Shown: piece by piece, positions 53,279 through 62,839 of the stretch
How positions within the stretch are numbered: the stretch's first letter is position 1
How the letters are laid out: each line of letters begins with the position of its first letter
The notes under the pieces: model-generated
The model's database searches: none
The model's input: the letters and a program-made list of their open reading frames with translations, nothing else
Told to the model about the DNA's origin: nothing
Translations under genes and position numbers: made by a program
DNA from: Acetomicrobium hydrogeniformans ATCC BAA-1850
Lineage (GTDB): Bacteria; Synergistota; Synergistia; Synergistales; Acetomicrobiaceae
NCBI RefSeq assembly: GCF_000160455.2
Contig: NZ_ACJX03000001.1
Span: forward strand, 692,001 to 756,000
Length of the DNA: 64,000 nt
Reading direction: 5' to 3'

Positions 53279-54726
53279 GATTTTGTGTAAAGTCCTAACA
53301 AGTGCAAAATGAGGCATTTAAAATATGGGCCCGGTGCTGGTTTTCAGCTCCGGACCTTTTTAATTATACCAAATAACAGACAGTCGGGCATAGCCATATT
53401 TTCAGGCTATACATTTTATCTGACATTGAAAATATTCCTCAGATCCTGCCTTCGAAAAATACCTCCAGCTGGGAGTGGATAGTACCCCAGTCCTTACGGC
53501 GCCCAGTCCATTTCTTGGTTATGTCCATCATTGCCAGATAAATCATTTTCAACAGGCTGTCATCTGTAGGGAAAACAGCCTTGGATTTGGTAACCTTTCT
53601 AAGCTGACGGTTGAATCCTTCAACGGTATTGGTCGTGTAGATGAGGGTCCTGACCTCAATAGGATACTTGAAATAGGTGCTAAGGTTAGCCCAGTGCTCC
53701 TGCCATGACTTGGATATCTTGGGATATTTCGCATCCCATTTGTCCCCAAATCTTTCAAGGCTGTCCAAAGCTGTCTGTTCATCTACTGCGGCGCATACCT
53801 CTTTTAGATCTGACATGAGGGCCTTTATGTCCTTATAAGACTTGGTCGAATTGCGTATCTGGTGGATTATGCACTGCTGGATCTCCGTCTTCGGATATGC
53901 CGCCTCTATTGCACCAGGAAATCTGCTTAAGACCGTCCACACAGGCTATAAGGATGTCTTCCAGTCCTCTATTTTTCAAGCTGTTCAGCACGGAAAGCCA
54001 GAATTTGGCGCTCTCGTTCTCTTTGATCCACATTCTAAGCACTTCTCTGGTGCCTTCCATGTTTATGCCTATTGCTATGTAGACTGCCTTCTTTATGATC
54101 TGCCCTTCACTGCGGACGTGATAGCAGATGACATCCATGAATACTACAGCATAGACGCTCTCAAGCGGTCTGCTCTGCCATTCTTTCACCAAGGGCAGTA
54201 TCTTGTCCGTTATCCTGCTTATTGTAATGTCTTGAAACAGAGAGACCCTATATGTCACGAATATGGGTTTCAATGTCTGAGGTGGTCCTGCCTTTTGCGT
54301 ACATTGAGAGGATCTTTTCTTCTATGTCCCCTGATATGCTTGTCTGCTGTTTCTTTACAAGCTCCGGCTCAAATTCTCCCTTGCGGTCGCGGGGAACGTT
54401 TGGGTCTATCTCTCCGTAGCTTGATCTTGCTTTCTTGGGGCTTGTGCCATTACGGCTGTTGTCTCTCGTCTTATTTTTATAATCATATTTTGAATAGCCA
54501 AGTTCTTCGTCCAGTTCACCCTCAAGACCATTCTCAAGGAAGGTTCCTATCATTTCCTTGAACAGATCATGGATATCCTCCATAGAGCTCACTTTTAACT
54601 CCTGGAGCAGACTGCTCATCTTTTCCCGCTTTGCTTCACGTTCCGGATCTCGATTTCTTCTTGCCATAATAAAACCTCCTGATCAGTGCTCTCTATTTTG
54701 CACCTTTCAGGAGGTTTACACAATTT
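53279..54726. mobile_element. IS256-family insertion sequence (inactive)
   Basis: Imperfect terminal inverted repeats of about 32 bases lie at 53279-53310 and 54695-54726. Both contain TTGTGTAAA near the outer end and GTGCAAAAT at the inner end. They enclose a Mutator-type transposase in three frames. The total of about 1.45 kb is normal for IS256 relatives. Confidence 0.75.
53439..54667 (-). pseudogene. IS256 (Mutator)-family transposase, two frameshifts
   Basis: The first part (54667 to about 54250) starts MARRNRDPEREAKREKMSSL and includes LDEELGYSKYDYKNK and GDIEEKILSMYAKGRTT. The middle, in another frame (about 54273-53833), has VVFMDVICYHVR with a catalytic Asp and ESAKFWLSVLNSLKNRG. 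The end, in a third frame (53942-53439), has CIIHQIRNSTK and TNTVEGFNRQLRKVTK with the final Glu. All pieces are present, but two frameshifts prevent a full protein. Confidence 0.82.
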
Positions 54727-54739
54727 GTGGGATGGTCTC

Positions 54740-54765
54740 GTAAATACCCCCGCGGGGGTATTTAC
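54740..54765. terminator. 26-bp perfect palindrome next to the stop of the 54766 gene
   Basis: The bases GTAAATACCCCC and their complement form an uninterrupted palindrome directly after the TAA of the minus-strand gene. There is no T-run, so termination is only probable. Confidence 0.5.
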
Positions 54766-55464
54766 TTAGGTAATTCTAAGCCCGTAATCGGCCTTTAAGG
54801 CAAAGTCGATAAAATCTTTTAGCATTTCCAAGTTATAACCATAGGTCCAAAACTCTTCCGGGCTTAAGGACTCCCAGTCTGGCTCCGCATACATTTCCGA
54901 CGCCTGCTCCGTTTGCCATTCGGACGGAGCGGGCGGGCGACCGTCTTCCCTTAATTTTGTAGGTCCGACCGGTCCCCACGACGGCTCGGTCGATTTTGTG
55001 CGCGCCAAGTCGTCGTGGGCGCGCTGCAACGCCGTAACCAAGTTTTTCGTGTCCTTGCCGTTCACTACCTGCCCCCGGCTGCCGCAGTAATGATCCGGCG
55101 ACCGCAGCGGTTCCCAACCGTAGTTGACGGCAAGCTCTAGCAAATTGTACCACGATAGATAGTTGAAATGAAACCGACTCGTCTTATCAAAATCTTCGTC
55201 AATCTTGAGCCAGAGCGTGTCGCCATCCTGGCAAAGCCTGACGGGTTTGTATTCGGGCTCGTCGGCGGCTTTGTCTTCGTCAGGCTCGTCGGCGGCTTCG
55301 CAGCCGTCGAGTTCGTCGTAGAGTTCGTCATCGAGTTCGTCGCCGTCCTGCGCGGCTTTTTTGCCCCTTGCCTTCTTCTTTCTTTGCTCAACAATGTCAT
55401 ATATGTCCATCTCTTCTTCTTCCGGGGTTAACCGCTGATGCAATCTGTGAATACTGTAGGACAT
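54766..55464 (-). CDS. Hypothetical acidic protein
   Basis: 232 residues, not recognised. Residues about 30-75 are very acidic and repetitive (DELDDELYDELD, then AADEPDEDKAADEPE), suggesting a disordered linker. The C-terminal half is more ordered, with HFNYLSWYNLLELAVNYGW and FWTYGYNLEMLKDFIDFAL. The coding sequence is more GC-rich than the window average. It shares orientation with the DUF2779 gene, 154 bases away. Confidence 0.55.
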   Translation of the reverse strand: MSYSIHRLHQRLTPEEEEMDIYDIVEQRKKKARGKKAAQDGDELDDELYDELDGCEAADEPDEDKAADEPEYKPVRLCQDGDTLWLKIDEDFDKTSRFHFNYLSWYNLLELAVNYGWEPLRSPDHYCGSRGQVVNGKDTKNLVTALQRAHDDLARTKSTEPSWGPVGPTKLREDGRPPAPSEWQTEQASEMYAEPDWESLSPEEFWTYGYNLEMLKDFIDFALKADYGLRIT

Positions 55465-55618
55465 CTTCGTTTTCTCCTTTTCTTTTTGTGTTTATCAGCT
55501 CAAAACGTCCGAGCGGTTTCGCTCCGCTTCTTCCTGCCCACGCCCGCAGTTATATCAGTCAGTCGCCGCTTTCTGTGGTTCACCACCCCCTCTCGGAAAC
55601 CCGTTTTTTAAGGTTTTT

Positions 55619-57621
55619 TTACCGCCGTATCGCGTCCGCCCACCCCTGGTAAATCATGACCATGGCCAGCGTGTCCAGCTCGCAGTATTTCAGGAGGGCG
55701 CGCGCGATCGCTTCCCGCTCGTCGTCGGTCATGTCCGAAAACTGCATCTTGCACCAGGCCATGGCCGCGGCGCCGCCTTCGTGGATTTCCTCATAAGCGA
55801 TTAAAAAGTCCCGCGTCTTTTCTTCGTCGAGGTCCTCAAAGATCTTTGGGAGGAGGCTGTACGGGTCGCGGACGTGGCCGTTTTCCTTTACCACCCAGGT
55901 CCAATCCTTGAAGTTTGAGCTTTTGACGCCGCCTTCGGCGCCGTATATGGGCTTGCCGTAAAATTCCTGCAGGTAAGGGGAGCCCTCGAGCACGGCCGGG
56001 AGCACGGCCTTGACGGAGTTAGACCCCCTCGCTGCCGGGTGGTAGCAGTACTTTTTTACCAGCTCGAGCATGTCGACCATGTTTCTCGGGCCGGCGACTT
56101 TTTCCCTCGTCTCCAGGCTTCTCGTTTCCGTTATCTCCCGTATAAAAGAGACGAGCTCTTGAGCGTCTGCCGGAGGCCGCGGGTCTTCTAACAGCTGGGC
56201 CGTTATCAGGTTTAAGCAGGTGTTTTCGTGGGCTCCGTACTTGAATATGGTCCCTTCGTCTTTTTCGAGTTCGCCTTTCAGGGCGCGGACGAATTCGTAG
56301 TTGGGGAAAACCCCGGGGCGCGTCTCGATGAACTGCCCAGCGTGGCGGACCGATCCGTCTCGCTCGACGACGTGGTGAGAGAACTGAAAGGCTATCGTCT
56401 CGTAGGGGTGTCGGCCCTCGTTGAACGGTACGGCGACCATCGCGGTCTCGAAGTCTATGAAGTGAAGCGGGAACTTCCAGGAGAGCATCTCGCCTTTAAG
56501 CCCTTCTTTGTCAATGTGGGGGCTCGTATCGCCCGAGAGGGTCTTTTCTATCTGAAGCCACTGCCTTTCGCTCGTCGTGAGGCCCCTCGTCTTGCCTTTT
56601 TCCCGCGGTATGTCCCTTTCGGTTACGTCTTCCATGCGCCACCGGCCTTCTGAGATGAGCTCGTCCTTTTTGCGGAAGTTCCACAGCTCAAGTATCGTGG
56701 GCCTGTCAAAGTCGTCGTTGGTCAAACCAAAGCTTTCCCTCCAACACTCCCTGAAACCGCAGCGGAGGCCCGCTTCGAGCTCCCCCTCTTCGGCGTGGAA
56801 CTCGCAGCGCTGATACCTCGCGCCCGGCTGAGGTTTTACTTTTTCGCCTTTCTCGTAGTAGTCGGCCATGAGCGCGATGACCTCTTCGATGGACTTTCCG
56901 TCGAAAAGCCTGTGAAGTTTGTTTACTTTGTCTTTAAGGATCGCGCGCACGGCTTCGTCGACGGACACCTCGACCAATATGCGCTCGCTCAAGTCTTCCT
57001 CGGTGAGCTTGATGTAAATTTCGACGCCCTTGCCGTCCGGAAGCCTTTTTATGCGAATCCTCTGGTTCATGCCGTTGGTGGGGCACTTCGCCGACTTGTC
57101 CGGCATCATGAGGTATGGCTTTACGGCGTAACCAGGCATGGCTTTTTTCAAGACGTAAACCTGAAAGGCTACGTCGAGCAGGTAGAGTAGCCAATCGGGG
57201 CTGACGCTTCCGTTTTTCGACAAAAAGCTCACGACTTTCGCCGAGTCGTACGATTTGGCCTTGACCTCGATCAGGCGCAGGGTGTTTCCTTCTTTCTTCA
57301 AGATGTCTGCCCGCATGAAGAGGTTTTTAAAGCTGAACGCCGGCTCGAAGAGGATGATCGAATCCTTTTGCAGCAACTCGGTCGTCATGTACTCTGCCCT
57401 GCTGTAATCCACTTCATTGATCATTACGGTTTCTTCTTGATGCCGATAATACGCCCTGACTAGCTCCCCCACCTGGAAGCCTCCGTCGGCCAAGGCCCGC
57501 AAAAAGGGGTCGGCCGAGGCCCTGTTAGCGTACTCTTTTTCCCCGCGTAGTACAGCTTGGTCGGGCACGTCATCGCGAGGTTAAAAAGCGATTTGGTCAA
57601 GAAATGATGCTCCGCCGCCAT
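55619..57621 (-). pseudogene. DUF2779 nuclease (PD-(D/E)XK plus RNase H-like), N-terminal frameshift
   Basis: Most of the protein is in one frame: a PD-(D/E)XK core (LRLIEVKAKS, about 110 residues in) and a C-terminal DUF2779 exonuclease-like domain (FIDFETAMVAVPF, then LKYCELDTLAMV). The expected N-terminus (MAAEHHFLTKSLFNLA and TCPTKLYYAGKK) is present in another frame from ATG 57621. One base added to the T5 run at 57536-57540 joins them as GKKEYANRA. Such proteins are predicted nucleases linked to mobile and defence regions. It is a real frameshift or a homopolymer error; about 667 residues if repaired. Confidence 0.75.
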
Positions 57622-57823
57622 GGAATTACCACTCCCTTCTCGAAATCCATGGAAATTTATCCTTCCTGCCCCGCGAAGCCGACTTCGCCTTTTCGGTGCC
57701 GTCGGGTCTTCAACCTTGACGCTTCGTTTACAAACAACATTATACCCACCAAATATTGTTGTTGTCAAGAAACTATTATAGTAATAATACCACTATATCC
57801 ACATGATCTTACAATAATTGGTA

Positions 57824-57852
57824 TTGATTAACACTAATTATTTTAGTAGAAT
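57824..57852 (+). promoter_or_regulatory. Promoter of the 57885 gene
   Basis: TTGATT (57824-57829) and TAGAAT (57847-57852) are 17 bases apart, followed by AGGAGGGGG before the ATG. It lies in the AT-rich gap 57622-57884, which otherwise shows nothing. Confidence 0.5.
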
Positions 57853-57884
57853 ATGGCCTCAAATCAATAGGAGGGGGTTTCTCG

Positions 57885-58679
57885 ATGAAAAGGGTGCTGT
57901 TGGCGATCGGATTGGTTTTGGCGTTCGCTTCTTTCTGTTTGGCTTTGCCCATGTCGGGGCTTTTCGATCCCGCGTCTATCCTTTTGAGCATCGTAGAGCG
58001 GGAGGCGAAAGAGTCCGCGGTGCCCCCGGCGTTTCTGTCTTTGGTGAAAGTTTTTAACGAGCTCCACGAAAAGCAGATAGACGAAAAACAGGCCAAGGAG
58101 TTCTGGAAGGGCAACTACAGGAGCCACCACGGGCCGCTTTTCGATATTTATTACGACTTCGGCACTGTCGAAGACGCCGTACAGTGTTTTAACGAACTCC
58201 GCAATGCGAGGAGAGCTGACGACGACGTCAAGGTGGGGATATTGAAGAACAACGAAGGGCACTCTTCCGCCTGATACGTAATGTGCTCGGTCGAGGAGTT
58301 CGCGGAAGAGCTTGAGATCGGGCGTGTCGCCTTCGCGCACTTCGACGAAGAGCAGATGGAAGCGCAAAAGGGCGTGGCAGGCGAGATGCTTTCGAGCCTT
58401 ATCCTCCCGACGTTCGGGTGGGGTGCCTATCACAGCGCGCAGGACGCAGTGTACGCCCAGATGAACGTGGGGGTGGCCGTTTTGAGACTTAAAGGCGACA
58501 AGGCCCTGGTTTAGACGCCGGAAGGGGGAAAGGAGACAGACTTAAGGGCCCTGCTCAACGCGTAGGACTACATCCTGGTTTTCGAGTCCGAGAAGCTAAA
58601 GGAAAGGCAGCGGGAAGAGTAGAAAAAATCCGAGTCCGAAGCCTACCTCGAAAAGATTCGGCAAGAAGTTAAAGAGTAA
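57885..58679 (+). pseudogene. Secreted protein gene interrupted by one TGA and three TAG codons
   Basis: The frame starts with a signal peptide (MKRVLLAIGLVLAFASFCLA) behind AGGAGGGGG and reads to TGA at codon 130 (58272). It then continues in the same frame with plausible protein (CSVEEFAEELEIGRVAFAHF) through TAG at 58512, 58563 and 58620 to TAA at 58677. The last stretches are charged and helical (ESEKLKERQREE, SEAYLEKIRQEVKE). No frameshift occurs in 264 codons, so only substitutions have broken it. No family is recognised. Confidence 0.6.
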
Positions 58680-58735
58680 GGCAAAAAGGCTCTAAGCGGG
58701 CGCTTAGGGCCTGGCAAACTCAAATAGGGATCTTT

Positions 58736-58942
58736 GTGGACAAGTACTGCCCAAACTGCAAGCGCATGGTCGGAGTCAAAAAGAACATGATGCCCGGGAT
58801 AATCACGATCGTCGTAGGGCTCTTAATCGCGCTCTTTCTGCCCTTCGTTTGCTTGATCGTTGGAGCCCCTGTGGCCTTGGTGGGCGTCGTTTTGCTGATC
58901 CTCGGGGGATCTAAGTGCTCGATCTGCGGCAGCAAAACCTGA
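58736..58942 (+). CDS. Small zinc-ribbon membrane protein
   Basis: 68 residues starting at GTG. Cys pairs at both ends (CPNCKRM near residue 5 and CSICGSK near residue 61) could form one zinc ribbon, with two hydrophobic segments between (MMPGIITIVVGLLIALFLPF and CLIVGAPVALVGVVLLILGG). This arrangement is common in small prokaryotic zinc-ribbon membrane proteins of unknown function. It lies downstream of the interrupted secreted gene. Confidence 0.65.
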   Translation: MDKYCPNCKRMVGVKKNMMPGIITIVVGLLIALFLPFVCLIVGAPVALVGVVLLILGGSKCSICGSKT

Positions 58943-59040
58943 CCAAAGAGCCGCCTCAAGGGACGGCCTCGGGCAAGCCTTAAGGTTCAGGACGGGTCGG
59001 GGTGGTTTTCTCAAACGTCCGAAAGCCGCAGGATAAACCA

Positions 59041-59081
59041 GACGGGGGAGCGCTTAAAACAGGCGAGAGCGCTCCCCCGTC
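59041..59081. terminator. 14-bp GC-rich hairpin
   Basis: GACGGGGGAGCGCT (59041-59054) pairs with 59068-59081 over a 13-base loop. No T-run follows. It ends the zinc-ribbon transcript or the convergent operon. The rest of 58943-59253 shows no gene. Confidence 0.5.
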
Positions 59082-59253
59082 GCGCCCGCGCGGGGATTGC
59101 CCGTTTCCCTTTTGCGCCCCATGGGTTTCAGTGTAGCGCCTAAAACCTATCCGTCAATCTCGGGCAAGTTTTCTACAAGTTCTTCCTTAATGTTTTTCCA
59201 ACACAATGTAGTAATCCACGGCAGAAACCATGGCATCGAGCCCTCTGACCTTC

Positions 59254-59667
59254 TCAGGCCCGCGGGCGCCCTCGCCTTTCAGGGATTCCCGGCCTGACCA
59301 TTACGCTTTCGACGTAATCGATTACCCAGTCTGGCCTTATTATATTAAAAAGTTCTTCCGGCCATTCGCAGGTTGTGGGCCATTCGGAGACTGGGGTGTC
59401 GGGAGCTAAGAGAATGTCCCGGCTTTCGTCGCCGTAGAAGTGCCTACAGCAGGCCAGAAGGACGGGCTTGCCGACTCTGTCCAGGTACTCTATAACGGCG
59501 GTGCAGGTAAGTACCACGTTCATGTCGCGAAAGTTGCGCTGTCGGACTATTCTAATCACGACGAAAGGGTCCTTTTGTTCCGCCAACTCGCACCACAGGT
59601 CAAACCCGCGGAGAAGGCCGTAATTTCTTGCGTATCTTAAGCTTGTTATCTCCCTGTACTCCCTCAA
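59254..59667 (-). CDS. Hypothetical protein, last gene of a four-gene operon
   Basis: About 137 residues, not recognised. The start may be TTG 59667, eleven bases after the preceding stop, but no good ribosome site is visible. The sequence is mixed alpha/beta (PFVVIRIVRQRNFRD, VVLTCTAVIEYLDRVGKPVLLACC) with a Cys pair. It is on the same strand as, and directly follows, two other unknown genes and a helix-turn-helix protein. Confidence 0.45.
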   Translation of the reverse strand: MREYREITSLRYARNYGLLRGFDLWCELAEQKDPFVVIRIVRQRNFRDMNVVLTCTAVIEYLDRVGKPVLLACCRHFYGDESRDILLAPDTPVSEWPTTCEWPEELFNIIRPDWVIDYVESVMVRPGIPERRGRPRA

Positions 59668-59677
59668 AATCTTAAGC

Positions 59678-60154
59678 CTATTGAGCGCGCGCCCTGGGGA
59701 AGCCTAATTTTCTCGTCGCCTCCCCGTATTCTTCACGCGGGCCCTCCTCACCCAAGAGGCTCTTAAAGCTGCAGCCCGCGACAGATGCCACTTTGTTTGC
59801 TTCGTTTCTTATAGCCTTTATAAAGTCGGCTTTCCCGACTACTAAAAATACCCTTTCCTATTTCGGAAGCAACTTCAGGCACTCTGAAACAACCTGAAAA
59901 AACTCGTCGCCCTCAAAGAGAGTTAACGGCAGCGTGTGCACGAAAACGCAGGATCTGCCCCTCGGCTTGAGCTCGCTTAAAACCGCGTCGAACCACAGCG
60001 AGAGGGCGGCTTCCGTTTTTGGGTTCGCCTTCTTTCTACCACAGGTTTTGTAGGCTAAAAAGACGGAGTCGGCCTGCTCGTAGGTGATATCAGCCCCGTT
60101 AGCGAGCCGGTCCGCCACTTCCTTTAACTCGTCGGCAGTCGCCGCCTTTATCAC
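59678..60154 (-). pseudogene. Hypothetical protein gene with in-frame amber codon
   Basis: GTG 60154 (GGGGGGAAGAGC upstream) opens a frame that reads 98 codons (MIKAATADELKEVADRL onward) to TAG 59858-59860. It continues in the same frame with ERVFLVVGKADFIKAIRNEA to TAG 59678, 158 codons in total. The second part is coding-like. A further TAA lies two codons after the final TAG. No family is recognised. It is either a nonsense mutation or read-through. Confidence 0.5.
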
Positions 60155-60215
60155 GCTCTTCCCCCCTCAAACGGTTCGATTGCCGCCTGTTTTAGGTTTC
60201 CTCTGAAGTTTAAAC

Positions 60216-60704
60216 CTACTCTGTCTTGTACATGTCGTAGAGCGCCCGCTTTGGCGTGAGCTCCTCGGCGCTTTTGAGTCTCACTTCCTTGCCCTTTTTC
60301 CGCAGGTACAGCACAAACATAACGGCCATCGTCGCGGATACGAGCCTCTGGTGCTCCAGGACGGACAGGGCGGGCCCCAGCTCTTTCTCGTAGGGCGCGA
60401 ACTCGAAGTACAAAAGCCCGGGCGACCTGACGGTTTTCGTTACGATGTTTTTAAGCTCCTCGAAAGAGAGGAATTTTTCCGGGTCATTTTCGGTCAGCCA
60501 CTTCAAGGCGAAGAAGCTGTCCACCAAAACGAGGTTGTTTCCCCTCTGCCCCCTGACGCCGTGCTTGACCCAGTCCAGGGCCGAACTGATGCTTATCCCA
60601 AACAGATCGGCTAGCTCGTAGTTGTCGAGATCGAAGTCCTTTTGCAGTCCCCTGATCGCTTCCGGTGGGACCATGACACCGCTTTTACTCAACGTCCTCA
60701 CCAC
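60216..60704 (-). CDS. Hypothetical protein with helix-turn-helix-like segment
   Basis: 162 residues. Residues about 22-55 (DFDLDNYELADLFGISISSALDWVKHG) have the pattern of a helix-turn-helix of the kind that recognises operators or initiates plasmid and phage functions. The rest is helical with no clear motif. It is first of the minus-strand operon and could be its regulator. It ends in TAG, with TAA two codons on. GC content is higher than in the surrounding chromosome. Confidence 0.55.
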   Translation of the reverse strand: MVRTLSKSGVMVPPEAIRGLQKDFDLDNYELADLFGISISSALDWVKHGVRGQRGNNLVLVDSFFALKWLTENDPEKFLSFEELKNIVTKTVRSPGLLYFEFAPYEKELGPALSVLEHQRLVSATMAVMFVLYLRKKGKEVRLKSAEELTPKRALYDMYKTE

Positions 60705-60986
60705 TCTATCGTTTAAGTTAGTTTAATTATAATTTGATTATGCGTTTCTAGCAACCATTTTAATAAAAGTAAATGTACGTGAATGAAAAAATACGTTAGA
60801 TACAGCAGGTTTGTATGTGCTATATTTACGCGAGATAAGAAGCTTTTCTTGTATTTTATAGTGATAAATACTTTATGATGTCCAGCAAGTCAAAAGGGTC
60901 AAGCCCATTTTTTCCTGTAAAAAGGGTTGCCTATGCATGATCATGTCCCGAATAAGATCTTCAGTTATTATTCTATTATTCAGCCC

Positions 60987-61046
60987 TTGACAGGCAGAGT
61001 CCGTTGTCTACAATGAAACCATCAATTAGTGGGATTATCCCACTAA
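60987..61046 (+). promoter_or_regulatory. Promoter and palindromic operator of the AbrB-type antitoxin
   Basis: TTGACA (60987-60992) and TACAAT (61009-61014) are 16 bases apart. TTAGTGGGA-TTA-TCCCACTAA (61026-61046) follows just before the ribosome site, a likely autoregulatory operator. The remainder of the 354-base gap 60705-61058 shows nothing. Confidence 0.6.
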
Positions 61047-61058
61047 GGGGAATAGAAG

Positions 61059-61325
61059 ATGGCTGACACAAAAGAAGTGGCTGTAAGAATAGACAGCAAA
61101 GGCCGCATTACTTTGCCCAGGAGCATGAGAAAGGCTTTGGGAGTAAAAGCGGGTGACACGTTGTTCTTTAAGTATGATCCGCAAAGTAACAGGTTGCAGA
61201 TAGCCCCTGCAGTGAGTCCTTTTGATGCCTTAGCGAAAGAAGCTATCAAGGAGTATAAGGAAGGTCATACCAGAACTATAGAAGAGTACGCCAAAGAAAA
61301 AGACATCCCTTCGGACGTCAAATGA
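61059..61325 (+). CDS. AbrB/SpoVT-type antitoxin
   Basis: 88 residues. The N-terminal SpoVT-AbrB swapped-hairpin domain spans about residues 5-50 (VRIDSKGRITLPRSMRKALG, then KAGDTLFFKY). The acidic C-terminal tail (EEYAKEKDIPSDVK) would bind a toxin. The next frame, overlapping by four bases, is a broken RelE/ParE-like toxin, which makes this an orphaned antitoxin. A palindrome in the promoter fits autoregulation. Confidence 0.82.
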   Translation: MADTKEVAVRIDSKGRITLPRSMRKALGVKAGDTLFFKYDPQSNRLQIAPAVSPFDALAKEAIKEYKEGHTRTIEEYAKEKDIPSDVK

Positions 61326-61594
61326 ACTTTGAACTGCATTGCTGCGGGGACTGGCCGAAGAAGCCGTCAGGGAAATTTTGACGCTTAAGCAAAACCCATA
61401 TTTGGGCAATCAGCTGAAAGGCTCTCTGTTAGGAGTCAGGGCTTTGGAATTTTCTCTTGAAAGTGGCTTATCGGGCTGTCTATATAGTACAGGAAGACGA
61501 TAAGACCTGCCTGGTGTTCATGATAGGACCCCACGAAGGTTTTTATCAAAAGGCGGCGCGCAGGGCAAAGGCCTTAAAAAGCCGCGAAGGATAA
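61322..61594 (+). pseudogene. RelE/ParE-superfamily toxin, frameshifted
   Basis: Pieces of the toxin occur in three frames. After ATG 61322 the sequence shifts to LRGLAEEAVREILTLKQNPY and GVRALEFSL, then to KVAYRAVYIVQEDDKTCLVF and IGPHEGFYQKAARRAKAL, ending at TAA 61592. These are typical RelE/ParE elements (substrate-site Arg and the terminal GxHxxFY). Two frameshifts mean no intact toxin. Confidence 0.75.
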
Positions 61595-61839
61595 TCGGCT
61601 GTCCATTGTCAAAGCGGAAAAGTTGTAGTAAAACCTGTTTCGAGATCGAAAGGTGTTAGATGAAGTACATCTACACCACCTTTTCCTAAAAGTCTCTCAT
61701 AGCCCAATAGATTCCTATAGTATGTGTTTGCTGAGATGGGATTTTAGGCTGTTGAATGTTTCCACGTCGACAGGGCAACTTAAAAATTTTACAGGTACAA
61801 GCAAAGAGTGAAGGCTCCCCTGAATGAACAAAGGGGCTT

Positions 61840-62839
61840 CTAGGGATTAATACCCAAGGCTTGCCTTCCCAAACCCAAAATATTTAGTGCGGCATTAACG
61901 TCACGGTCTAAGACTAGACCACAACACGGACACTTAAAAACTCTTTTTGACAACGGCATTTTTTGTCGGTGTCCACAACTTGAGCAATTCTGACTGGTAT
62001 AGGCGGGATTAACAGTCACAAACTTGCGTGCGGCCCATTCTGCCTTCATCGCAAGTAGTCGGAAGAATCCTGACCAAGCCGCGTTAGAAATGCTTTTAGC
62101 AAGACAGTGGTTGTGTAACATGCGGTTGACATAAATATCTTCAACGGCAATTATACCGAAGCAATTAACTATCTTACGTGAGTACTGATGAATGAAGTTT
62201 TGTCGTTTCCAAGCAATACGTTCGTGTATCCTGGCAACAACCTTGCGCCGCTTCTTCCATTCACGTGTTCCTTTTTCAGCTTTAGATAACTTACGTTGCG
62301 CTTTTACCCGATCTTGGTTCGACAGCGGTCTCTTTAGTTTCACACGTCAGATGAATGTATATATATCCCAAAAGGTCGCGTTTAACTGTCAAGGTCTTAA
62401 TTTTTCCTTCAATATTGCGGGACTTGGAGTATTTGTATACGTTGCCCATAATTATAATCTTATTCCCTTCAAGCATTTTGTATCCGGTCTGCTTCAAAGT
62501 GAAAGATTTGTACTTCCTGATCTTCTTGAAGGAAGGCGGTGCTGTTTTGATACCGCGCTTTTGGTTTTTGAAAAAAAGCTTGTAGTTCCTTTCAATCCTC
62601 TGGGCAATATCCTGGATCGCCTGGGAACCTAACTGATTCCAAAAAGCAAACCTTCGGCGTTTCTTTAGTTCCGTTATATGTTTCATCAGTTTGTTGACGT
62701 TCAAATGTTTTCCGTACAGGCGGTAGTATCTCCTATGCAGGGCTATAAGGTGGTTATATATCCGTCCAGCAACGTCTATCAGTCTATGAAGTTTTTTATT
62801 CTTCTTTGAGCGATAGAGCTTGAAACGGTAGGTTTTCAT
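61840..62839 (-). pseudogene. tnpB: TnpB (IS605 OrfB) with deleted RuvC-I region
   Basis: The N-terminal part (62839 to about 62295) runs MKTYRFKLYRSKKNKKL to HLTCETKETAVEPRSGK. The next part, in another frame (about 62330-61840), resumes at AQRKLSKAEKGTREWKK and contains IAVEDIYV (RuvC-II Glu), the zinc ribbon CSSCGHRQ...CPCCG and DRDVNAALNI (RuvC-III Asp). The segment expected between, with the first catalytic Asp (GxDxG), is missing. A deletion plus frame change has removed RuvC-I, so the nuclease is dead. Confidence 0.82.

Noticed and set aside
54740-54765. GC-rich palindrome as an IS target or attachment site
   Set aside because: It sits exactly at a stop codon and shows no matching copy at the other IS256 end, so a transcription-end hairpin is the simpler reading.
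57885-58679. Pyrrolysine as the meaning of the in-frame TAG codons
   Set aside because: Three TAGs within 110 bases of one small gene is unlike Pyl usage, and no pyl genes are visible here.
60705-61058. Suppressor tRNA or other RNA gene next to the amber-containing genes
   Set aside because: I looked for a cloverleaf-like sequence in the gap and saw none; only the antitoxin promoter is visible.
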